The translations under genes were made by a program, and so were the position numbers. This document shows positions 1 through 7,952 of a DNA stretch of 64,000 nt, one piece after another (within the stretch, counting starts at the first letter, position 1; each line of letters starts with the position of its first letter). A model generated the notes under the pieces. That model did not search any database. It was not told the DNA's origin and saw only the letters and a program-made list of their open reading frames with translations. The stretch is from Flagellimonas lutimaris (lineage in GTDB: Bacteria; Bacteroidota; Bacteroidia; Flavobacteriales; Flavobacteriaceae), in contig NZ_QXFH01000071.1 in NCBI RefSeq assembly GCF_003581615.1, forward strand, positions 1-64,000, written 5' to 3'.

Positions 1-573
1 AATGCCACTGACATAGCGAACCATGTTGCCGCCGACGGGGACCTTTCTTCCACGAACGAGATAAACACTCGTTTTGAGGTCAATGGCACAAATCTCGAGA
101 TTGAAGATAGTAACGGTACTTTACAGGTTCCATTGACAGATATCAATACAGATGATCAAGTAGCATCAGAGGTAAATTCAGATTCACCTATTGATGTAGA
201 CGGTGATGGAAACACAGAAGCTACAGTGGAGGACGTCATTCAAGATATAGCTCCAATTACCTCCAAAGCAGCTAGAATCTTTTATCCACCATCAATTGCA
301 ATTGATGCATCAGCCAATGGAACTTTTAGTCTTGACCTTTACCAAGAATATATTAATCAGTATGGATCCCCAACAATTGGTAGTACCGGTGCTCCATCAG
401 CGATACCAACCTATGCTCGTACAGATTTATATTATTATGTAACATATGCTGACCCTGCTGTTTTTGATACAGGAAGTATGTCAATAGATGCAAATGGTAA
501 TTTGTCCTATACGGTCCAAGCACAGCCATCAGATTATAACGCATTGATCAATGTTGTGTTTGTGGTAAAATAA
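1..573 (+). CDS. C-terminal part of a repetitive surface-type protein (5' truncated)
   Basis: The frame is open from the first base, so the gene begins upstream of the window; it ends at TAA 571-573. The visible 190 residues are rich in Asn, Asp, Ser and Thr and contain short phrases such as DGDLSSTNE and VDGDGN, typical of repetitive flavobacterial surface proteins. The last 100 residues look like a compact beta-rich domain ending in NVVFVVK. No T9SS sorting domain of type A or B is visible at this end. The next gene, 22 bases downstream on the same strand, is a type B T9SS substrate and is followed by a PorP/SprF gene, so an exported role is likely by context. The exact function is unknown. 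Confidence 0.6.
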   Translation, partial: NATDIANHVAADGDLSSTNEINTRFEVNGTNLEIEDSNGTLQVPLTDINTDDQVASEVNSDSPIDVDGDGNTEATVEDVIQDIAPITSKAARIFYPPSIAIDASANGTFSLDLYQEYINQYGSPTIGSTGAPSAIPTYARTDLYYYVTYADPAVFDTGSMSIDANGNLSYTVQAQPSDYNALINVVFVVK

Positions 574-595
574 TAATGATTAAAGACAAATCGAT

Positions 596-2623
596 TTGAA
601 ATCAAATACCTCATATAAGTCTTTACTCATAGGACTGATTGTTCTCTTTGCAGGAGTAAATTTTGCAAGTGCTCAGTTTCTGTTGCAAGCACCAGATACT
701 GGAGACGAGAATAACTATCAATGGTATGAAGCATCAGATACGGCAACTGTGTTGGGAACCAATTCATTTTATGAAGCTACCCAGCCAGGAGTTTACTTTG
801 CTACTTACGATGGTACATTATGTGGCTCCAATGCAACAGGTTATTTTATATTGACAGATTGTAATGCACCGAATAACGAGGTAATTTTAGATATTTCAGC
901 GAGTGTTCCCTCTGGAGCAACTGTAAGCTGGAGTCCGGCATTAACTGGAGACCAAACCCGACCAACCGTTACAAGTACTCAAACAGTAACAAGATATGTG
1001 GCAACCATTACCAAGGTTGGAAATAGCACGGAGTTGCCACGATTTACTGTGGTTTGCATGAGCCAAGCAGCTAATTTATTGGGTGACCTAGTCGTAGTCA
1101 ACGAAGATGAGTCGATCAATGCACCTATTTTTGATAATGATACTGATTTGCCTACAACAGGAGTGCTGACCACTACGAATCCATCTAACGGAACAATCAG
1201 TATTAATGATAATGGAACAGCTAATGATCCAACGGATGATGTGGTGACATATACTCCAAATCCAGATTATAACGGAAGCGATAGTTTTGACTATACCATC
1301 TGTAACTCTTTAGGGGATTGTAGTACGGCTACAGTCACTCTGGATGTACTTCCAGTTGTGGACGCCAATGATGATTCAGTGTCAACGGATGTTGGGGTAG
1401 ATGCTGTGGTATCCTGGAGGGCAAATGATAACGATATACCAACTACAGGTTCAATTACTGCTACAGATCCATCAAACGGAACTGTGGTGTTAAATGATAA
1501 TGGGACTGCTAACGACCCATCCGATGACGACATAACATACATACCAAACTCAGGCTTTACAGGCACCGATTCTTTTGAATACACGGTATGTGATACCAAT
1601 GGAAACTGCAGTACAGCAACCATCACAGTGATAGTCAGTCCTTCAGGCATTGATTTAGACAGTGACAACGATGGGATTGTGGACAGTTTCGAGGATTTGA
1701 ATGCTGATAATGACAATGACCCATCAACCAACCCAACCGATACTGATAGCGATGGAATTCCCGATTATCTCGATATTGATAGTGATAATGATGGCATACC
1801 AGATAATGTTGAGGCACAGCAGGCCTTGGGTTACATTCCGCCAAGTTTGGCAGATAACAATGGTAACGGATTGGATGATGCCTACGAAATAGACGGAAAT
1901 GTTGGATTGATACCTGTTGATTCCGATAATGATGGAATTCCAGATTATGTAGATGATGATAGTGATGATGACAATGTGCCTGATGCTATTGAAGGACATG
2001 ATCAAAACCATGATGGAATTGCAGATGTTGAACTAATAGGTTCCGATAAGGACAACGATGGTTTAGATGATGCTTATGAAGGAGAAACTGTTATTGATGT
2101 TGATGTCAATGATGAAATCGATGACCCAAGCTTAGCATTGCCTGATACTGATTCAGATGGTATTCTTGATTTCAGGGATTCTGACGATGACGACGACGGT
2201 ATCGAAACCATAGACGAAGATTTGGATGGTGATGGAAACTATGCGAACGATGATTCCAATGAAAATGGTATTCCTAATTATTTAGATCCAGACTTAGGTG
2301 AATCTTCGGTTGTTGAAGAAGAAGTTGATGTAATAAACGTTATAACACCTAACGGAGATGGAGTCCACGATACCTTGGAAATTAATGGACTTGAGAACTA
2401 TCCTAACAACACCGTGAGAATCTATAATAGGTGGGGTGTAATGGTATACCAGACAAGGGCATACGATACCAGTGGAAACGTATTTGACGGGACTTCCCAG
2501 GGTAGAGTTACTGTAGATCAAGACAATAAACTTCCTGTAGGCACTTATTTCTATGTGATAGATTACCAAGAGCAAGGAGGAAATATGAAACAACTAACAG
2601 GCTATATATACATTAACAGATAA
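596..2623 (+). CDS. T9SS type B sorting-domain protein with Ig-like and calcium-binding TSP3 repeats
   Basis: This is a 675-residue exported protein. A signal peptide ends near residue 26 (FASAQ). Residues about 28-160 are Ig/PKD-like. Residues about 163-350 hold two related modules that share the phrase DNGTANDP and end in a CSTAT strand (tandem-95/cadherin-like). Residues about 352-575 are thrombospondin type 3 repeats (DSDNDGI and variants), which bind calcium in known families. The last 95 residues, from VITPNGDGVHD to GYIYINR, match the gliding-motility-associated C-terminal (type B) sorting domain, including the NRWG motif. The start is TTG at 596, chosen because it directly precedes the signal peptide; no in-frame ATG lies nearby. 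The neighbouring PorP/SprF gene follows after 3 bases, so co-transcription is likely. The ligand or surface role is unknown. Confidence 0.85.
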   Translation: MKSNTSYKSLLIGLIVLFAGVNFASAQFLLQAPDTGDENNYQWYEASDTATVLGTNSFYEATQPGVYFATYDGTLCGSNATGYFILTDCNAPNNEVILDISASVPSGATVSWSPALTGDQTRPTVTSTQTVTRYVATITKVGNSTELPRFTVVCMSQAANLLGDLVVVNEDESINAPIFDNDTDLPTTGVLTTTNPSNGTISINDNGTANDPTDDVVTYTPNPDYNGSDSFDYTICNSLGDCSTATVTLDVLPVVDANDDSVSTDVGVDAVVSWRANDNDIPTTGSITATDPSNGTVVLNDNGTANDPSDDDITYIPNSGFTGTDSFEYTVCDTNGNCSTATITVIVSPSGIDLDSDNDGIVDSFEDLNADNDNDPSTNPTDTDSDGIPDYLDIDSDNDGIPDNVEAQQALGYIPPSLADNNGNGLDDAYEIDGNVGLIPVDSDNDGIPDYVDDDSDDDNVPDAIEGHDQNHDGIADVELIGSDKDNDGLDDAYEGETVIDVDVNDEIDDPSLALPDTDSDGILDFRDSDDDDDGIETIDEDLDGDGNYANDDSNENGIPNYLDPDLGESSVVEEEVDVINVITPNGDGVHDTLEINGLENYPNNTVRIYNRWGVMVYQTRAYDTSGNVFDGTSQGRVTVDQDNKLPVGTYFYVIDYQEQGGNMKQLTGYIYINR

Positions 2624-2626
2624 ACA

Positions 2627-3580
2627 ATGGTTACTGTGGTGAACAAACTTTATAAAGGAAAAACACAATGGCTGCTAGCCCTACTACTTTTAGTTCTGGG
2701 AAACATCCAAGCTCAGCAAGATGCACAGTATACACAATATATGTACAACACTGTAAGCGTGAACCCAGCCTATGCAGGGTCAAGGGGGCATTTGAGCATA
2801 GCCGCTTTGTACCGAAACCAATGGTTGGGACTCGATGGAGCACCAGAAACTCAAACTCTGAGCGTACATACACCTGTGGGCTATCGTGGAGTAGGTTTGG
2901 GCCTATCCATTGTTAACGACAAGATTGGTCCCACATCGGAGACCTATTTTGATGTGGATTTCTCCTATACCATTCAGACTTCTTGGGAAGGAAGGTTGAG
3001 CTTTGGCCTTAAAGCAAGTGCACATATGTTGGATATACGCTATTCCGAACTTGATGAGTTTGAGATAGATCCACAATTGCAATCACAACAGGATATACAA
3101 AATAAATTTTCTCCTAATATAGGTGCTGGAGTTTACTATCATACGGATAGGTTTTATGCCGGTATTTCGGCGCCGAGAATATTAGAGACCACCCATTTTG
3201 ATTCTTCTTCTGTATCCACAGCTAAGGAACAGATAAATCTTTATCTGATTACAGGATATGTTTGGGATCTTAATCCAGTTTTAAAATTTAAACCTACAAT
3301 TTTGACCAAAGCGGTCCAAGGTGCCCCCTTACAGGTGGACCTTTCTGCCAACTTTATGTTCAACGAAAAGTTTATTGCTGGGGCGGCTTACCGTTGGGAT
3401 GCTGCATTTAGTGGTCTGCTAGGCTTTATGTTGTCCGACCAACTTATGGTTGGTTTGGCCTACGATCGCGAGATTACCGAACTTGGGGCAGCTACTTTTA
3501 ACGATGGCTCCTTTGAAATAATTCTGAGATATGATTTCATCAGAAATATTGGAAACCTAAAATCCCCACGATTCTTTTAG
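2627..3580 (+). CDS. PorP/SprF family type IX secretion outer-membrane protein
   Basis: This 317-residue protein begins with a signal peptide (TM-like stretch residues 15-27, then IQAQQ). The mature start QDAQYTQYMYN and the following VNPAYAG phrase are hallmarks of the PorP/SprF family, and the remainder reads as alternating beta strands of an outer-membrane barrel. Family members belong to the T9SS, and SprF-like paralogues are needed for export of specific type B sorting-domain proteins. The gene lies 3 bases after such a substrate, so it is probably its dedicated partner (inference). It is more likely an SprF-like accessory than the core PorP, because no other core T9SS gene is nearby. 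Confidence 0.88.
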   Translation: MVTVVNKLYKGKTQWLLALLLLVLGNIQAQQDAQYTQYMYNTVSVNPAYAGSRGHLSIAALYRNQWLGLDGAPETQTLSVHTPVGYRGVGLGLSIVNDKIGPTSETYFDVDFSYTIQTSWEGRLSFGLKASAHMLDIRYSELDEFEIDPQLQSQQDIQNKFSPNIGAGVYYHTDRFYAGISAPRILETTHFDSSSVSTAKEQINLYLITGYVWDLNPVLKFKPTILTKAVQGAPLQVDLSANFMFNEKFIAGAAYRWDAAFSGLLGFMLSDQLMVGLAYDREITELGAATFNDGSFEIILRYDFIRNIGNLKSPRFF

Positions 3581-3636
3581 GAAGAATTTAGATACCTATT
3601 CCCGTTATTTTATTGTAAAGGTCATATTTTTACTTC

Positions 3637-4170
3637 ATGAGAGAGGAAAAAGTGATACTTGTAAATGAAAAGGATGAGCCCATTGGTTTAATGCCAAAAA
3701 TGGAAGCTCATGAAAAGGCGTTGCTGCATCGGGCCTTTTCGGTTTTTGTAATGAATGCCAAGGGAGAAACCATGCTTCAGCAGCGTGCCAAAGACAAATA
3801 CCACTCACCTTTGTTGTGGACCAATACCTGTTGTAGTCATCAACGAGAAGGAGAGAGTAATATCGATGCAGGTAAAAGGAGGCTCATGGAAGAAATGGGC
3901 TTCACAACAGAACTCAAGGAACTTTTCAATTTTGTATATAAGGCCCCTTTCGACAATGGTCTCACCGAACATGAGTTCGACCATGTAATGGTGGGTTATT
4001 TTGAAGAAGAACCCAATATCAATCCTGATGAGGTTGCCGATTGGAAATGGATGCTTCCTGAAGATATAAAAAAGGATATTTCAAAAAATCCTGATGAATA
4101 CACAGCATGGTTCAAAATTATTTTTGAACGTTTCTACGATTATCTCATGGAAAACACCCCTGTACAATGA
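3637..4170 (+). CDS. idi: Isopentenyl-diphosphate delta-isomerase, type I
   Basis: The 177-residue product interconverts isopentenyl and dimethylallyl diphosphate in isoprenoid synthesis in the cytoplasm. It has the Nudix-type fold of IDI-1: the NTCCSHQ segment (residues 63-69) carries the catalytic cysteine, GKRRLMEEMGF (79-89) is the Nudix helix, and EHEFDH (111-116) supplies the second acid/metal site. The length is normal for bacterial type I enzymes. The stop overlaps the start of the next gene (ATGA at 4167-4170), so the pair is probably translationally coupled. The function of the coupling with a pterin-type enzyme is not obvious. Confidence 0.93.
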   Translation: MREEKVILVNEKDEPIGLMPKMEAHEKALLHRAFSVFVMNAKGETMLQQRAKDKYHSPLLWTNTCCSHQREGESNIDAGKRRLMEEMGFTTELKELFNFVYKAPFDNGLTEHEFDHVMVGYFEEEPNINPDEVADWKWMLPEDIKKDISKNPDEYTAWFKIIFERFYDYLMENTPVQ

Positions 4171-4574
4171 AAGTAAAGGCAAGTAGAAAGGCCAGTTTTA
4201 ATGCAGCCCATAGACTGTATAGACCGGACTGGGACGAGGAGAAAAACAATGAGGTTTTTGGAAAATGCAACAATCCAAAATTTCACGGCCACAATTATGA
4301 CCTTATTGTTAGCGTGACTGGGGAAATAGACCCCGAAACTGGCTTTGTGATGGATTTAAAGGTCCTGAAGGAATTGATCAAGGAACATGTGGAGGAAGCT
4401 CTAGATCATAAAAACCTAAACCTCGATGTTCCTGAATTCAAAAATTTGAACCCTACCGCGGAGAACATAGCGGTAGTGATATGGAATAAGTTAAGACCAC
4501 ATATACAACAAACTAAGGAGTTGGAGGTGGTACTCTATGAAACCCCTCGAAATTTTGTAACCTACACAGGATAG
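4167..4574 (+). CDS. queD: 6-carboxytetrahydropterin synthase / 6-pyruvoyl-tetrahydropterin synthase family (QueD-like)
   Basis: This 135-residue cytoplasmic enzyme belongs to the PTPS/QueD family. Zinc ligands are seen as His15 (NAAHR) and His40/His42 (FHGHN), the catalytic cysteine as Cys34 (GKCNN), and the Asp80-His81 pair and Glu125 (YETPRN) complete the active site. QueD makes 6-carboxytetrahydropterin from dihydroneopterin triphosphate for queuosine; close relatives make pyruvoyl-tetrahydropterin. No other que gene is in the window, so the exact reaction is inferred from the family. The start overlaps the idi stop by four bases and manA follows after 4 bases, suggesting one operon. Confidence 0.85.
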   Translation: MKVKASRKASFNAAHRLYRPDWDEEKNNEVFGKCNNPKFHGHNYDLIVSVTGEIDPETGFVMDLKVLKELIKEHVEEALDHKNLNLDVPEFKNLNPTAENIAVVIWNKLRPHIQQTKELEVVLYETPRNFVTYTG

Positions 4575-4578
4575 TACT

Positions 4579-5547
4579 ATGAACCTATACCCTTTAAAAT
4601 TTAAACCGATCCTTAAAGAAAGACTTTGGGGAGGAACCAAGTTAAAGGATGTTTTAAACAAAACCATAGAAAGTGATATTACCGGCGAAAGTTGGGAGCT
4701 CTCAGGAGTAGAAGGTGATATATCCGAAGTTTCCAATGGTAATTTAGCGGGCACTTCGCTACAAAGTTTGATGGATAGTCAAGGAGAAGCGCTCTTGGGC
4801 AAAAGTGTGGTAAAGCGTTTTGGGAATGAGTTTCCAATACTCATTAAATTTATTGATGCAAAACAAGATCTCTCCATACAATTGCACCCGAACGATGAGT
4901 TGGCCAAAGAACGTCACAATTCCTTCGGCAAAACAGAGATGTGGTACATTATGGACGCCGACCCTGGGGCTAAACTTATTGTTGGGTTCAATAAAGATGT
5001 TGAAAAGGAAGAATACGTAAAAAGTCTTGAAGAAGGCAACTTGACCAATTTGATGAACTATGAAGAAGTTGGGGAAGGGGACACGTTCTTTATAAATACG
5101 GGAAAAATACATGCTATAGGGGCAGGAGTGCTTTTGGCGGAAATCCAACAGACCTCGGACATTACTTATCGTGTGTTCGATTTCAACCGTAGGGACAAAG
5201 AAGGAAATCTAAGAGAGCTGCATACTTGTTTGGCCGTGGATGCCATCGACTATGAAAAGAAGGATGATTTTAAGATAGATTATCCAAAGAAAAAGGATGA
5301 GGTCAATAATATGGTGAACTGTCCTTACTTTAAAACCAATTTTATGGAATTGGAAAAATCGCTGAAGCAAGATTTGACCGATAGAGATTCTTTTACCATC
5401 TATATGTGTGTAGGTGGTACTGCCACCATCAATAATGACTGGGGGAGCGAGCCCATTAAAAAAGGGGAAACCATTCTTGTTGCTGCATCAAGTAGTTATG
5501 TGAATATTGATACCCAAGGCTCTAAACTTTTAGAAGTTACTATTTAA
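4579..5547 (+). CDS. manA: Mannose-6-phosphate isomerase, type I (short bacterial form)
   Basis: This 322-residue cytoplasmic zinc enzyme interconverts mannose-6-phosphate and fructose-6-phosphate, linking glycolysis to mannose-containing polymers. The zinc site is visible as Gln101 and His103 (SIQLHPND), Glu120 (KTEMWY) and His178 (GKIHAIG). The segment EIQQTSDITYRVFDF is typical of the active-site wall. The length fits the short Bacillus-type ManA. It is third in a tight plus-strand run after idi and queD, with a 4-base gap, and a small conserved gene follows after 28 bases. Confidence 0.92.
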   Translation: MNLYPLKFKPILKERLWGGTKLKDVLNKTIESDITGESWELSGVEGDISEVSNGNLAGTSLQSLMDSQGEALLGKSVVKRFGNEFPILIKFIDAKQDLSIQLHPNDELAKERHNSFGKTEMWYIMDADPGAKLIVGFNKDVEKEEYVKSLEEGNLTNLMNYEEVGEGDTFFINTGKIHAIGAGVLLAEIQQTSDITYRVFDFNRRDKEGNLRELHTCLAVDAIDYEKKDDFKIDYPKKKDEVNNMVNCPYFKTNFMELEKSLKQDLTDRDSFTIYMCVGGTATINNDWGSEPIKKGETILVAASSSYVNIDTQGSKLLEVTI

Positions 5548-5575
5548 TGGTATCTTTAATCAAAACCACCGCGTT

Positions 5576-5848
5576 ATGCCAAGTATTCGTGATTTAAAAA
5601 AAGATGTCAATTTTGTTTTAGGAGACATTATTGAAGCTGTCTACATTTGGGAAGCCGGTTCCGGCAACAAAGAATCTGAAGAGGGAACCGTAATTATAGA
5701 CGAAGCTATTGAAGTTTACGACAACCTCATGGATAAAATCAACCAGAAAAAAGTAGAGGACTCTAAAGCTCATTTTAAGTCCATACGGACCGAGTTGGAA
5801 GACAAGGCCACCAAGCTTGTTGAGCAACTTAATAGCCTCGGAGCTTAA
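5576..5848 (+). CDS. Small conserved hypothetical protein
   Basis: This 90-residue, highly charged protein is predicted to be mostly alpha-helical. It has no signal peptide, no membrane segment and no cysteine. The first ATG of the frame is used. It ends the idi-queD-manA run and converges with the DUF4369 lipoprotein gene; the two stop codons share the four bases TTAA at 5845-5848. I recognise it only as the kind of small protein conserved among Flavobacteriia, and no function can be assigned. Confidence 0.65.
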   Translation: MPSIRDLKKDVNFVLGDIIEAVYIWEAGSGNKESEEGTVIIDEAIEVYDNLMDKINQKKVEDSKAHFKSIRTELEDKATKLVEQLNSLGA

Positions 5849-6546
5849 TTATTTTTATCCAAAAATGCTTTAAATTCTTTTCCGTACTTGGAGGCAGCCA
5901 CTTCAGGGGTCAAACCTTTGTAGATGGAATCCAAGTACTTTTTATTCGCTTCGCTAGCTTCTGTCATCATAATATAGGGAGTAGCATAGGAATCACCATT
6001 GTTGAGACCAAAGTTGAGTGCGTAGCGATATCTACTAACGGTGTTTTGATTAATCAATCTTTGGATGGAATCCATCGCAACGGAATCTTCTTGTAGTTCG
6101 GGAGAAGATGCTTCTTGGATCAAGGTAAGCTCTTTAATATTGAACTTTGAGGCCATATCGTAAAACTCCAAAAGCTTTTCGTGGGATTTGGAACCTGAAA
6201 TCTCAACATTTGTGTCAAAAGTGTTCCATGCCGTGTTAATAACAATATTTCCAGATTCTCCAAAAAAGGTAATCCTATCGTTAATGTCGTTATTGTCTTC
6301 TTTTTTTAGATAGAGATAAAATACTTCTGGCTCAACCACCTCGGTGGAAAAACTAAATGCCCCGTCACCTTTTATCTCCAAAGAATCCAAAACAGCAAGT
6401 GTGGAGTCTTTAAATTGTTGCAAATAGAGGGTTCCTTTCTTAAGTCCTTTAATGTTTCCACTAACGGTCATGGTGTTTTCCGTACTCTTTTCACAAGACA
6501 GTACGGTAATTCCAACTAGCAATACTAACAATATCCGCTTCATCAT
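5845..6546 (-). CDS. DUF4369-type lipoprotein
   Basis: The 233-residue product has a lipoprotein signal (LLVGITVLSC, cysteine at about 18). The mature N-terminus is a beta-rich domain (TVSGNIKGLKKGTLYLQQF) characteristic of DUF4369, a module that in other Bacteroidetes precedes a thioredoxin-like domain. No CxxC thioredoxin motif is present here; the C-terminal part is helical and polar. It is therefore probably a periplasmic or outer-membrane lipoprotein without redox activity (inference). Two adjacent Met codons open the frame; the first is given. Confidence 0.75.
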   Translation of the reverse strand: MMKRILLVLLVGITVLSCEKSTENTMTVSGNIKGLKKGTLYLQQFKDSTLAVLDSLEIKGDGAFSFSTEVVEPEVFYLYLKKEDNNDINDRITFFGESGNIVINTAWNTFDTNVEISGSKSHEKLLEFYDMASKFNIKELTLIQEASSPELQEDSVAMDSIQRLINQNTVSRYRYALNFGLNNGDSYATPYIMMTEASEANKKYLDSIYKGLTPEVAASKYGKEFKAFLDKNN

Positions 6547-6588
6547 ATAATTTTAGCAGGGCAAATATGCATAATCTTCTGAAAATAA

Positions 6589-7851
6589 TTAAACATTCGA
6601 GGCGACTTCCATCAACAAAGCGCATAAATATGCTCCAGCGGTGCCTACAACATAGCCAAAAACGGCCAAAAGAATACCCACAGAGGTCAAGGATGGGTGA
6701 AATTCTGCCGCTACCACAGGAGCAGAAGCTGCTCCGCCCACATTGGCTTGGCTACCTACTGCCAAGAAGAAGAAGGGGGCTTTAATCAACTTTGCCATTA
6801 AAATGAGTAGTCCGGCGTGTATGGTAATCCAAATCAATCCAATGGCAATAAGTCCAGGATTGTCCAAAACCTTGCCCAAGTCCATTTTCATGCCGATGGT
6901 CGCCACCAAAATATAAATGAAAACACCACCAATTTTACTTGCACCCGCACCTTCATAATTTTTGGCCTTGGTAAAGGATAGACCAATGCCGATAGCGGTG
7001 GCAAATACAACCATCCAAAGGAATTCGGACCCTAGTGAGGATAATATTTTTTGAGGATTACGAATCACTTCAAAATTGTTTTGAAGGAAGTTGGCGAAAT
7101 GATGACCTGTTAAATGGGCCACGCCAACCCCGACAAAAGCGAAGAATAGCAACATGATGAAATCCTTTAGGGTGGTGACCCGTGCGATTTTTTCGGTATA
7201 GGTAGATACTTTTACTTTGAGATCTTCGATGGATGAGGTATCTGCCTTAAGCCATCTGTCTATTTTTTCTGTTTTGCCCACACCCAACAGGATTATGGCC
7301 AGCCAAAGGTTGGCAACCACAATATCAATTAAAACCATACCTCCGTAGCTTTCTTGATTGTATTTAAACACCTCCAACATGGCAGCTTGGTTGGCGCCTC
7401 CTCCAATCCAACTCCCTGCAATGGTGGCCAATCCTCGCCAAACGGCATCCACGCCTGCACCGCCTACCGTTTCGGGAGAGAATATGGAAACAATAAGAAT
7501 GGCAATGGGACCTCCGATTACAATACCCACAGTTCCCGTTAAAAACATGATCAATGCCTTGGAACCTAAATTTATGATTGCTTTAAGATCAATGCTGAGG
7601 GTCATCAATATTAAAGCGGCAGGCAAGAGATAACGACTGGCCACATAATAGGTATTGGACGATGATTCATCGATAATGCCTACACTTGCTAAAATAGCTG
7701 GCAATAGGTAACACATCAATACGGTGGGGACCACACGGTAAAATTTCCCCCAAAAACCGTTTTTAATGGATGAGGTATAAAAAACAAATCCTAAACAAAG
7801 GCATAGGAGCCCAAAGATGACGGTGTCTTGGGTAAACGGTAGTTGGTCCAT
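6589..7851 (-). CDS. DUF819 family integral membrane protein (YjcL-like)
   Basis: This 420-residue inner-membrane protein has about ten to twelve hydrophobic segments over its whole length. The glycine-rich segment SWIGGGANQAAM in the middle and GSQANVGGAASAPVVAA near the C-terminus are the two inverted signature loops of DUF819, a family with a symporter-like fold and unknown substrate. A polar insert (about residues 200-235, DRWLKADTS onward) separates the halves. It stands alone on the minus strand between the DUF4369 gene and an S9 peptidase, so context does not reveal its substrate. Confidence 0.85.
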   Translation of the reverse strand: MDQLPFTQDTVIFGLLCLCLGFVFYTSSIKNGFWGKFYRVVPTVLMCYLLPAILASVGIIDESSSNTYYVASRYLLPAALILMTLSIDLKAIINLGSKALIMFLTGTVGIVIGGPIAILIVSIFSPETVGGAGVDAVWRGLATIAGSWIGGGANQAAMLEVFKYNQESYGGMVLIDIVVANLWLAIILLGVGKTEKIDRWLKADTSSIEDLKVKVSTYTEKIARVTTLKDFIMLLFFAFVGVGVAHLTGHHFANFLQNNFEVIRNPQKILSSLGSEFLWMVVFATAIGIGLSFTKAKNYEGAGASKIGGVFIYILVATIGMKMDLGKVLDNPGLIAIGLIWITIHAGLLILMAKLIKAPFFFLAVGSQANVGGAASAPVVAAEFHPSLTSVGILLAVFGYVVGTAGAYLCALLMEVASNV

Positions 7852-7952
7852 AGATTTTTAAGCTAGTTGCCCAAATATAGGAAAATCGTTCAGGTGACTG
7901 AACGTAAGCTTATTTTTTCCAGATTATATTGATTTTAGATTGTAGCGTTACG

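Noticed and set aside
1291..1731. 146-residue minus-strand frame inside the T9SS substrate gene
   Set aside because: It is antisense to a clear coding frame, with Ser/Val-rich composition as expected from complementing Asp/Asn/Thr codons.
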